Assembly (NCBI GenBank): GCA_941918925.1
Contig: OW799235.1
Span: 38,648,701 to 38,712,700, forward strand
DNA from: Phyto melanocephala
Taxonomy: Eukaryota > Arthropoda > Insecta > Diptera > Rhinophoridae
DNA: 64,000 nucleotides
Direction of reading: 5' to 3'
Within the stretch, counting starts at the first letter, position 1. Every line of letters starts with the position of its first letter. Shown here piece by piece: positions 53,607 through 64,000 of this stretch. The notes beneath the pieces were generated by a model. That model did not search any database, was not told the DNA's origin, and saw only the letters and a list, made by a program, of their open reading frames with translations. The translations under genes were made by a program, and so were the position numbers.

Positions 53607-55307
53607 TATTTAAAGAGACGCACTTCTTAAAATTTGTGAAAATTTTTAAATGTTTTAAATAGTTAACAATTGTTGTTGATCATTGTAAATATCGTTTATT
53701 GTGATATAATTTTTTAATGAACACAAAAATAAAATAAATATGATTGTTGACACGTTATTGAAAATATATTTGTGGCGATATAATAAAACGACTTATGTCT
53801 AATTTTGTGTTTTTAGGAAAGATTTTTAAATTTTTGAGTTTAATTTTTAAGCTTAAATACGTATCAATTAAGGAAAATATCGGTTCTTATAAATAAAGTT
53901 AAATAGATAGTTAAAGTTAGTTATTATTCCAAATAACATTGTGAATAATATTCTAAATTGTCTCTTTTTTATTCGTTTTAGCCAGAACAACTTAAGCAGT
54001 TATTTTTTATTTTTGGCCAGGCAACATCGTAAGTTTTATCTTTTGATCATCAATGTGTTTAATAGACAATTAATTCCTCGAATATCAAAATTAAATTGCT
54101 ATTTTTGTATTTTATAAAAAAAAATAATTTGAAAGGCGAAAATGGTATAACGGATGGCATTTGTTAGATAGAGCAAAATAAGTTTTAATATCTAAATATA
54201 ATTAGTTGGCAAAAAGCTTTTTATACTTAAATATATTTCTAAGGGTTTTTTTACACTGAAATATAATTTTTAATTAAAATACGGTGGCCCATTTAACCTG
54301 TTAACAATTCAGTTTTAGGTATCACATACATAAATATAATTAAAAAAAAAAAAAACGAGGGGTTTGCATTTAAACCTATACACAATATAACACAATTAAA
54401 AATTTTCTTTAATTGTACCACGAGTTTCTCATATGCTTCTCGTAAATACTTAAACACATTTACATTTTACTTAAATAAAATTGTTATTTTATTTTCTTTA
54501 TTTTTACTGAAATAAAATTGTTATTGAAGAAAACTTTTTTTTTTTTTTTGAAAAATGACAATTATACATAGTTTATTTTTTAACTAAAAAAATTTGAGAA
54601 ATTAAGAAAAAAAAAATACTTTATATGTTTAATAAGAGTTTGTTAATTTAAATAGGTAAAATAAATTAAACAATTAGGAATTAATTTACAAGTTTATATT
54701 TTTATACGGATTTCGAGTTTTACTAAGTTTTTTTTTCTGAAAACCTTTAAACATTTTTTAAACAAAAATCGAACACAATAAATACTTAATTACATAAGTT
54801 GGATTCATAAAGATTAGTTAATACAACTAATTTTAGGAAATTAATATTTTTTTTGTAGGTTATTTTTTTTTTGTCTGAATAAAAAGGTCGATTCTTAGAT
54901 TTTCATACAAACTATAATATGCTAAAAAGGAAAAGTCAGTTTACCTAGCACTTACACACGAAAATAAATGGCTGAAAGTCGACTATTCACTAACATATTT
55001 TTCACTAACACACTCACATTTTCTTACTTCCACTCAGATTTCAAGGGCGTTTTCAAGAATATAATTTTGTAAAAATGACAAATAATAAATCTAAATAAAA
55101 ATTTAAAGGTCTGTGGTAAAATAATAATTGTAAATTTAAAATTATATTTTTTCTTCTTTAAATACAGACAATTTCAATAATTGTATGAACAATTTACAAT
55201 AATTATTATTTCCAAGTAGTAGACAGAACAATAAAAATGAAGCCAATAGTAACTTCATCAGAGCACAAAGTACAGCAGTTATTGCAACTCTTCGCTTCGA
55301 TGACATT
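53607..55307. other. No gene; very AT-rich
   Basis: Long A/T runs. No terminal repeats or frames recognised. Confidence 0.4.
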
Positions 55308-56310
55308 TTAACCCATTTTGGTCAACTGGTCGAATTTTCGACCAGCAAATTTATAAACGTATATCTCCAAAGTTTACTTTGATTTTTTTAATCTGTTTTA
55401 ACGAAAGTAAAACCTAAGATAATATATGCAAGATATATCTTTCATTCCAAATACTTGAAAATATATTTTAAAACGGGGATTAAAAAAGTCCTTTTTTAGC
55501 ACTTTTTTTAAATTATACAAAAAGGCAAAACAAAAAAAAATTTTTATTTTTTCCATTGAAAACATAAAAGAACTAATTAAATTAATCGAAGGAAATCAAT
55601 TAAAAAATTAAAAGTTTTCTTGCCTATTAATGCCCATACATTTTGTTGGCCGAAAAATCGACCACTGGCCAGAAGCCTTAGAGTATGCTTTGGTTATTTT
55701 AAAGTAATATTTTTTCATCGGTTTAGAACAATTAAAAGGTATTTGCATCTGGCAGGTAATAACAGCTTAGATACATCAGACCGTTTTGCAAAAGTTCGTC
55801 CACTTGTTGATGCTTTAAATAAAAAGTATGTATATACACCATTTCAATTGATGAACAGATGATTCCATACTTTGGGCGACACTTCTGTAAAATGTTTATA
55901 AAGGGAAAACCAATCCGTTTTCGATTTAAGTCATAATGCTTGTGTTCGGAAAGTGGGTACTTATTTTACAATATTTTATACGCACTTTCAGCTACACCAC
56001 ACGACATAAACATCGGTTTTGGCGCTCAAACTCTTTTAGATTTGGCAGCTAACGTTTCTGATCCCGATTGCCATATCGTTTATTTAAAACTTTTTTTCCT
56101 CTTATCATCTTATGTGTCTGTTAAATAAGCGCAAATTTTATAGAATGGCATACATCCCGTTGAAGGTTATAAAGAAATCCAAGTGCAGAGAATTTGACCA
56201 GTTGTTCGATAGTCAACAGGAAATATTGTTAGTGCGCTGGAATGACAATTCAGTTGTCAATGTAATAACTAATAACTCCACAGTTGAAAATTTAAAAATT
56301 TTTTCTTAAT
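55308..56310 (+). mobile_element. PiggyBac-like element, decayed, left end present
   Basis: TTAA at 55308 is followed by CCC, the usual start of a piggyBac tip, and by the palindrome TGGTCGAATTTTCGACCA. Another variant, CCGAAAAATCGACCA, lies near 55653. The transposase pseudogene follows. No matching right tip with GGGTTAA was found downstream. Confidence 0.55.
55700..56310 (+). pseudogene. PiggyBac-type transposase fragment
   Basis: Three frames must be joined. They are RYLHLAGNNSLDTSDRFAKV to about 55850; DEQMIPYFGRHF, CKMFIKGKPIRF and INIGFGAQTLLDLAANVSD to 56128; and KCREFDQLFDSQQEILLVRW to 56310. DEQMIPYFG includes the first catalytic aspartate block of the DDE core. At least two frameshifts and a stop (after FRFKS) disable it. 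It covers the middle of a transposase of about 550-600 aa; the N-terminus and C-terminal cysteine-rich part are missing. Confidence 0.8.
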
Positions 56311-58240
56311 TAGAGTCACAAAAATTTTTGTTTCAAAAAAATTCACAAAATTCTTACAAATAAAATGTCAATAAACAAATTTTATATTTGAATGGATACC
56401 CACTGCTGAAATGCTGAAATTAGTATTTAACATTTTAAAAATATAACTTGAAAGATACATTCAATAGCAGAAAATATAAATTTTTAAAAGAATTTCATTT
56501 TCAGTTCATCAAGTTCAAATGTAAAAATAGAATGTCTGTGCATATATAAGTTCGGTTTTATTCGAACAGTGGCATATTTATTATCAATTTAGTGACACAA
56601 ACATGTATCGGACATATTATATGATATTGAAACAGATCAATAAAGAATTTCAAAGGATCTGAATTTTTTTATTTCACCTTATCCATACAGGGATTGACTT
56701 TGACAAATAATAGTAAACAAGACTAAATGAGTTAACTAAAATGAATTAACTTCTTACAACTTAATATTTCTGTAGCAAAAAGGAATAACTGCTAAAGTCG
56801 ACATAAACGAAAATTGAGATAATAATACAACTACAATACCGCAATAGAAACTACGTTCAAACGAATTTTCAACGGTTTTTAACGACGTAGCAAGAAGTAA
56901 TGGCGTAAAAATTTATTGCTATTTTTTCAACAAAAAATATCATTTAGAATAATTACTTACTTCAACTTATAATTTAAATAAGTATATGAAAACCGATAAA
57001 CCATTTTATAAACACAGCGGGAAATTCATTTAATAGTCTTTATTTTAAAAAATTAACTAGGAAACTTTAAAAGTACTTTCTTTCAAAACTTTAAAGGCAG
57101 ACATAAGCAGTTTTTCTTTATTGCCACCGATTTATTTAAGTTTTAAAAATTACAATTTTATCACACTGAAACATCGTTGAACGATATTTGATGTTAATCG
57201 TATTACATTAAGAAATTATTTATCCAAATCAGAGCGGGTAGCGGGATATTGGAGTGAAATGTCTTACTGATTACATGCTCGAATGCATTTTTTTGCGAGG
57301 TTTTTATCTTATCTTAAATGTATATTAATAGGCAAATACAATAGGAAAGCGCGGAATCTCCCACTTAAAGAATTTCGAGATTAAGGTCAGTTTCTGAATA
57401 CTGAAATAAATTAAATAGTCTTTAAACTAGACATGCTTTACATTGATATTAATTGGTTTATTTGTACGATAATTTCGCGCGCAGGGGTCGATATAAACTG
57501 AGTGTTTTTTGTAGTTAATAATGTAGAAGTCATATGTTTGGCAAAAAAATTGTTTTTCTTGAAAACATGAACTATGATACTTGGTTTTCCGATACAAATC
57601 TTATTTGAGGAAATCATCGGATCTGTTTACCGAAAAAACATGTCAAAAATTGCCTATACAACATTGCGTTAGTGTTTATGACAAGTAATTTTACTATGGG
57701 TTATCTACATATTTATAGTGATTGACGAACTAGAAAAATTTTGCACTATCATGGCGAATTAATAGAGCTATTGCAGCTGCTTGGGTACCTTTTATTTGAG
57801 TTGTATTACTCACTCTTAATTTATTTTCTTGATTAACAGTTTATTCTTAGTATTTTATATATACATACTAATATTTTGACTTTGTGACATGTTTTAATCC
57901 TTATTTGTGTTGTATTTTTTGTGCTTGTTGTCGCAACGTTGGCACCTCGGTAATGTTCTGAAAACTTGAGGGCTAATCGAATATCGAGTTTGAACACAAA
58001 CAACTTACAACATATAGGACTTACATATATGTGATGGGTGAGTGAGTGATCACCATGTTTGCCTTCCACTACCTTCTTTAGTTTGTTGATCATCGGGTGA
58101 GAATTGTAAACAAGTACATGATTATTTCAATTTCATTTTACACTCATTTGGTTCATGTGCTTTTTTAGAATCCGACCCTTTACTTTCAGTGAAAATTTTC
58201 CATGTATATTTTGTTAACATACATACAAAAACATAACAAA
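56311..58240. other. No gene seen
   Basis: AT-rich unique-looking DNA. No repeat ends or convincing frames; a minus-strand open frame at 57833-58093 shows no motif. Confidence 0.35.
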
Positions 58241-58906
58241 AACAAGTAAGAGTGTTATATTCGGCTGTGCCGAATCTTATATACCCCTTACAACGTGTAG
58301 TCATGCAATAACAGTAGTTTGTATCACCATTCATTTCATATGAAATACGTACATACATATTAAAAACATACATATATAAAAACATCCCAATGTAAAATTA
58401 TAAATTTAAGTATGTATGTTAAAAAAAAAATAATAATAAAAAAAAATTTAAAAAAAAATTAAAAAAATAATTAAAATATAAATAATAAATATAAAACAAA
58501 AAAAAAAAAATTAAAACAAAAAATAATAATAAAAATATAAATAATATATAAAATAAAAAATTAAAAAAAATAATTGAAATATAATATAAATAATAAATAT
58601 AAAACAAAAAAAAAATTAAAAAAATAATAATAAAAATATAAATAATGTATTAAATAAAAAAAAAATTTTTTTTTGGCTGAGCTGGAATTCGATGCCACGT
58701 TTACTCTAGCCAGTATACACGTTTGTATGTATGTATGTTGTTGTTGTAATGTTGTTTTTGTGAAAAAAAAAAATTGAGGTGGTCGTGGGTTTCTGCTCAT
58801 ATCTCAGTTGTTTATGCACCGATGTTTCTGATTTTCAATACCGATCTACTCCCAAATATTTCTGATATTTTAGTACTTAACCCGGGTCCAAGCGATGTCG
58901 GGGGGC
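58241..58906 (+). mobile_element. DINE-1-like element, subfamily B, 3' lost (copy P)
   Basis: 5' end with the perfect hairpin ATTCGGC-tgt-GCCGAAT, an A-rich tract (58418-58660) and the middle to 'ccaagcgatgtcgggg'. There it fuses to another DINE in reverse, before its own GACGG tract. Confidence 0.7.
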
Positions 58907-59753
58907 CTTCTGTACGCCTGCCCGTCTGTCCGTGTGTTGGTTGAAATCAACTTTTAGAAGCAACCACATGTTCCTCAGACCTGTGTGTTGTATCAATCTT
59001 TTGGAAATATCCGGGAATGAATCGCTATTAAAATTCAGCATAATCACCCCATAACCTTCTGAGATATGAGCAAATAAACGCGATTGCCTTTGTTCTTTTC
59101 CCATATTTTTACCACCAAAATTAAAATTTTCCAGATATAGAATAATTTATAGGAACTTTTGCTACTATTTTTAGATATAATATACTTAGAGAGATATTCG
59201 TGAAAAATTTTAGATAAATCGGGCTTTAATCGGTAAAGTTATAGGCAAAAATTTTTTTTGAAAAATATATATGCCAAAAATTTACAAACGAAAATAAATT
59301 TTTTCAGCTTCTAGACAACTGAAAGCGTCAATATTGGTATCATCTGAAAGGACTTGACTAGTGCAATAAAAGCACCATAAAAAACTTTAATTTTATGTTG
59401 GCCGCCACTACAAAATGGCGGACAATAAATTTATAAATGGGTCAAATCTGGTATTTTTAAATGTAACTTCTAGACCCCTCAATATTGGTATCAAATAAAA
59501 GGGCTTGACAAGTAGAATATAGTAAAATATTACAAAATTAAAAATCCAAGATGGCGTCTAAATTAAAGGACTTGACTAGTAGAATACAGTTAACTACGTA
59601 AAAATTCAAAATCAAGGATGGCGTTGGAAACAATAAGGAAAAATGGCGTATAACATGAAATATAGGTTAAGCTACGATGCTGGATTATACCTGTGTACAT
59701 GATGGTGAAGGGTATTATCAGATTCGGCACGGCCGAATATAGCACTTTTACTT
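58907..59753 (-). mobile_element. Divergent DINE-1-like element (copy P2)
   Basis: Minus-strand copy. A CCCGTCTGTCCGTG tract and 'caacttttagaagcaac' lie at the left, and the 5' end (GGCACGGCCGAATATAGCAC) lies at 59727-59750. The middle is unlike the other copies: phrases such as 'caatattggtatca' and 'cttgactagtagaata' repeat, and 'aagatggcg' words recur. Confidence 0.65.
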
Positions 59754-60794
59754 TTTTTTTTTGAAAATTTTCAGAAGAAAATTGGAAACAATTCTCATTT
59801 TCGACACTCATCGTATAAAACTCGTAATAACGAAAACACTTCGAGATGTTTTTCTCAAAACAACTTATTTTGGTTGTAGTGGAAAATAATGAAAAGTGAC
59901 ATATTACTAACCTGTCTAATCAGAGCATCACCCTTTAAAATTACACTTAAATTAAGTTTTTAACTTAAATACATAAATAACTACTTTAGTTTGTTAATAA
60001 TTTTTATGTTTACATTCTTTTGCATTCTTTCTTCCATGAATTTTTTATATTATTTAGTATCTTTTAAAAAAGGCAGTCAAAATAATTGATTAAATTTAAG
60101 TTTGTTGTTTTTTCAAGATTTTTTTTATTATTTATTGTATTTGTTTTTTTATTTCCTTTTTAATTTGTCCTAAATTAATTTTGTTTAATAAGTAACTTAT
60201 ATAAAGTTTTTATTAAAATAACGAGTTAACATAAGTAGATTTTTTAAATAACAATAATCTTAATTGGTTGAATAAAATAATGTTATTTTAACATTTTTTA
60301 AATAATAAGGATTTGACATAAATTTCCAATAATTTTTTTTATATATTTATTTGTATGTTTATTTATTTATTTATTATTTATATATGTATGTAGTTGTTTA
60401 AATTTTTATTATTTTATCACGTTGTATGTGTTTCCCTTTGTTACCTTTAAAAACAATGCTTACTTAATAAATATTTTGAAATTTATTTTATATCTGCCCG
60501 CTTTTTTAAGAATTTTATTTAATGAATTTATATTTGATGATAAGTTTTCTAAAATGGTGCATAATGTTTTATATAAATTTAATAATTTGAGCTTAAGTGT
60601 ATTTGCTTATTTTTCAGTTCACGATTTTACTTCCTTTTAATTAATTAAGCACTTTTTTGGAGTTAACTCATATGAATGCATTTTCTGTTTTTATCTTAAA
60701 CAATATATGATTCGTTTAGAATTAAAAAGTTTCCTACAAGTTTAAGATAATCAAAATCGTTATATATCTACAATTTGTTTCACAGACATTTTGA
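59754..60794. other. No gene seen
   Basis: AT-rich with TTTA repeats near 60345-60375. The open frame at 60422-60640 has no recognisable motif. Confidence 0.35.
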
Positions 60795-61999
60795 GCAGCT
60801 GAGATGCAAGACAAAGTTAAAACAAGTAATAGTGCTTTATTCAGACGCGTCGAATCTTATATACCCTTCACAACGTGTAGTCATGCAATAACATTTGTTC
60901 GTATCACCATTCATCTCATATGAAATACGTAAATACATATAAAAAACATACATATATAAAAACATCCCATTGCAAAATTATAAATTGAGTTTATGTATGT
61001 ATGTTTCAAAAAAAAAAAAAAACAAATAAAAAAATTAAAAAAAAGAAAACTGTATGTAGGCGGTCGTGGTTTTTTGCTCATATCTCAGTTGTTTATGTAC
61101 CGATATTTCTTATTTTCAATACCGATCTGCTCCCGAATATTCAGATATTTAAATACCTCACCCGGGTCCAGGCAATGTCGGTGGGCTTCAAAAAGGTGAT
61201 TTCAACATACACATGGACAGACGGTCAGACTGACAGAGCTTAATCGACTCCCCTATTTAAAAGCTTAAAAAAATACTTTATGGGGTCGGAAATGAAAATT
61301 GTAGAAATTTCACACGGAATGACAAACCTATATATACCCTATTTCACTGTGTGAAGGGTATAAAAAGAACTAAATGACAATTGACTCTTTCAGTTCTTTT
61401 GGCTCTTTATGGGAAGAAATGTTTTTTTCATGTTTTTTTTTTAAACATAAAATAAAAAGACCTTATATGCTGAAAGGTTTCTGCTGGCTAATTTGTCAAA
61501 ATTAATATTGCAATTTACAACAACTTATTAAAATTGTTTGTCATTGCTAAAAAAGAAATGATAATAAAGCCAAGACATACACATTTTTTTAATAACGAAT
61601 TCTGTGCATTACAGAAAGTTAGAAACAAAGTTCCTGCATATGACGGGGAAACTGCTGTAGCTTCTGTGCTGAAGGCACAAGGTCAACACAATTTAAATTA
61701 ATGACATAATTTCAGAACTACTGCTCAATAAAAAATCAATGAAAAGATATTGAAACCCTTTTATCACATCCCTTTGGCGAAAAGTTATGTTTTATGTTTC
61801 GGTCTTGGGAAATATCACTGAAGATGATGAGTTTTTTTACTGTTTAAAAATTCATATTTTTTTTAAATAAGTCTTTTATTTTCCATAATTTTAATATATT
61901 ACTATAATTTTTGAATTATAGAAAAGTAAAAAAAATTTTGATTCCTCCCAAAATTTGGATTACGTTTAACGAACGAGTTTTGCATCTCAGCTACTCGTT
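60795..61999. repeat. Inverted-repeat pair, possibly a MITE containing a DINE
   Basis: GAGCAGCTGAGATGCAAGAC at 60793 is matched in reverse near 61978-61997 (GTTTTGCATCTCAGCTACTC). The space between holds DINE copy Q and about 600 bases of unassigned DNA. No target duplication was verified. Confidence 0.4.
60821..61366 (+). mobile_element. Compact DINE-1-like element, subfamily B (copy Q)
   Basis: Both ends are present in 546 bp. The AACAAGTAATAGTGC start has a mutated hairpin. The 3' part has the GGACAGACGGTCAGAC tract, CTTTATGGGGTCGG and CTGTGTGAAGGGTATAAAA. It is the shortest uninterrupted copy here and useful as a consensus guide. Confidence 0.8.
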
Positions 62000-62418
62000 T
62001 ATATGATTGATTGTAAGGTGTTAATATCCTAAAGTACAGGAAAGATATAAATATATTAGTATTTGGATCTAAATGTTTTTCTATAAAATAATTATTTTAT
62101 TATGTTCCTCTTTTTATGAAAAAAGAAAAAAAACAAAAAATTGACAATAAAATAATAACACACGGTGTATGCAGCGCCGAAAATTGAATATTGTATTTTT
62201 TAGGTTTAAAACCTACAACATCTAACATGAGAAATTGTTTTGCATGCTAGACGAAAAATTGTTCATATAATCTTATTATGAAATTACTCAGAGTATGGCG
62301 GTTAATATTGGCGGCGTGTACCCAGACAAAAAAGACATGCAAAAGAAATAGTGAATGCATGGATTCAACTTAGGTGAACCATGGATGATTTTAACCCAGT
62401 GCTTTAACAAACAAACCT
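62000..62418. other. No gene seen
   Basis: AT-rich; no motif recognised. Confidence 0.4.
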
Positions 62419-62426
62419 GTACGAAT

Positions 62427-63725
62427 TAGGGTGATCGACTCGGTTTTACAACCGGCGGAAAACCTGGTTGTTTTACTCTTTCAGCTGGCGTTTTTTCCAA
62501 ATGTTAATTTTTCGAATGTCGAATACACCGGTTTTTTTACTCACAGAAGCCGGTTTTTTTACTCACAGAAGCCGGTTTTTCCTATTTTTAGTTTTATGTT
62601 CATTTATCTTTGTAACCAAACGTACCATACTATATTTATTACTCAAAATTTAAAAAAATCAGAAAATTTTTTAAATACTTTTCCATAATAATGTAAGCAA
62701 TTTAGTTGTTTCTTCAAAAAAAAAAAAATGTAAAACAAGAAAAATAAATAATTAGGCCTAAATATTATTTGTTTGAAATGGAGAGAAGGTATCTCATACG
62801 TTGTTGCGCTTATAATTTGCTGTTCAGTTAAGCTTTTTGATCGAACTATTGTACTTTGCAATACTTTTTAATCTCATTTTCGAATTTCATAATATTTTTT
62901 TTCTACGAAATCTAGCAACTTGTACTAAAGACTACCCATAGCTTAACTAATATCTCTGATAACACATGACTTGTATACTAAAATAATTTGCCACGCAAAG
63001 GGTCATTATTACAACTTGCCTACAAAGTTAATGTTAGTGAAAGGTTAATTTGACTTCAGTGAGCAGTGAAGTGATCATTATACAACCTCTTTGTAACAAT
63101 TTTTTTTTTTAATATGGTAGTACCAGAGCAAATACCAATTACTTTTAACAAATTAATTTACTTCTTAAAAAATGTAGTGGCAACATTGTAAATTTATACA
63201 TTTTATTTACAAAACGAAATAAAATTTTTAATGATTTATTTACAGTTTTGTGTCACTAATATTAGAAAATTAAAACTAAAAATAAAAAAAAAAATAAAAA
63301 AGACGAAGTAGAAAAAAAATAAAAATCAAAATTTAGTTGCCATATTTTGTTTCATGTGGAGAACAATGACATTTTTCAATTTATAAACCTTACCTTTAAA
63401 AGTTAAAGGTAATTAAAGCATAAACTTATCTTTTCGGTCACTTTTAGGTAGAAAGTGTCTGTCCTTTAACATCTTTATTTTAAACAACGGCATTTTATAA
63501 TAATGTTTTTGTTTCAACTTAAAATGCAATTAAACCATAGAACAAACTAGTTTATACCTTTATATGTATCTCTGTCATGGGTATAAGAAAGAATTATATT
63601 TTGTGTATTCGACCGGTTAACCGGTTTTTCCTAAATTTTCAAAAAAGCAACCGGTTTTTTTAAATCTAAATTTCAAACTATTTGAAAACCGGTTTCTTAA
63701 AAATGTCGAATAATCGATCACCCTA
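62427..63725. mobile_element. Non-autonomous hAT-type element with CCGG subterminal repeats
   Basis: A perfect 8-bp duplication, GTACGAAT (62419-62426, 63726-63733), matches nTnnnnAn. The terminal inverted repeat is TAGGGTGATCGA. ACCGG/CCGGTTTTT words are clustered near both ends (62450-62580; 63612-63695), including a tandem 24-base unit at 62531-62578. It is 1299 bp long, with no transposase frame. Confidence 0.8.
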
Positions 63726-63733
63726 GTACGAAT

Positions 63734-64000
63734 GCAAAAACACAAGACTTTTTTACAGTTGCTATTTATTTGAAAAGCAGAAGCAAAAGCAAGAGTTTAT
63801 TTTTTAACTGAAAACTGTTGTTTCATTTTGGGGTGTTCATGAATAATATCTTCTATTGCACAATTGATTAAGAGGTAATAAGAAATGTTATGATTACATA
63901 AAATCAAGAATAAAATACAACTTGCATTTATGAGCCACTTAAACAAAAAAATGCTATTTTATTTTAGGAAGTACTCAGCAGTACATATCGCAAATTAAAT
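63734..64000. other. No gene seen
   Basis: AT-rich DNA to the window edge. Confidence 0.4.

Noticed and set aside
58419..58607. Hydrophobic, Phe/Leu/Tyr-rich frame that looks membrane-like
   Set aside because: It is translation of an A/T-rich simple repeat inside a DINE.
1..64000. tRNA or rRNA genes
   Set aside because: No convincing cloverleaf, A/B-box pair or rRNA segment was recognised by eye. A tRNAscan-SE and Infernal run would settle it.

Overview
This window looks like transposon-packed, AT-rich intergenic or intronic DNA from a higher (probably calyptrate) fly. No host protein-coding gene, rRNA or tRNA could be recognised. The organism call rests on many copies of a DINE-1/INE-1-like (Helentron-associated) repeat. 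Its hallmarks are a GTCCGTCTGTCCGTC-type tract, ACTTTATGGGGTC, an ATTCGGC..GCCGAAT hairpin and GGGTATA ends. Pogo, piggyBac, Tc1, mariner, hAT, MULE, jockey-like and R1-like relics are also present. The species is not identifiable by eye.

Layout. 1-8.2 kb: a decayed Helitron-type repeat, a DINE copy (A) carrying a mariner remnant, a non-autonomous Helitron and DINE fragments. 8.5-12 kb: four MITEs. 14.3-16.5 kb: a second DINE copy (E) in inverted orientation to A, with the same mariner remnant at the same site. 19-23 kb: a free mariner remnant, a mosaic DINE carrying a MITE, and a MITE nested in a MITE. 23.7-25.6 kb: a complete non-autonomous Helitron. 25.7-34.5 kb: two DINE copies, each split by a Mutator-like (MULE) element with a perfect 9-bp target duplication. 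The second MULE is split by further DINEs, the innermost holding a full-length but broken Tc1 element. 36.8-40 kb: a hAT MITE split by an apparently intact autonomous hAT element, both with perfect 8-bp duplications. 40.5-49.3 kb: DINE fragments, a mariner fragment, a Helitron inside a DINE, two head-to-head non-LTR fragments and an R1-like scrap. 49.7-56.3 kb: three MITEs, a pogo-like miniature element and a piggyBac relic. 58.2-61.4 kb: three DINE copies. 62.4-63.7 kb: a hAT-type non-autonomous element with a perfect 8-bp duplication.

Only the hAT transposase at 37.1-39.1 kb looks able to make a full protein (two exons, 651 aa). The other coding sequences are disabled. The most unusual items are a MULE gene whose reading frame ends in a partial RING-type zinc ribbon, MULE arms built of degenerate short repeats, MULE insertion into near-identical sites of DINE copies, DINE subfamilies whose two ends change together, and two homologous MITEs that differ in one recurring short motif. 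All calls were made by reading the sequence; no database search was run.
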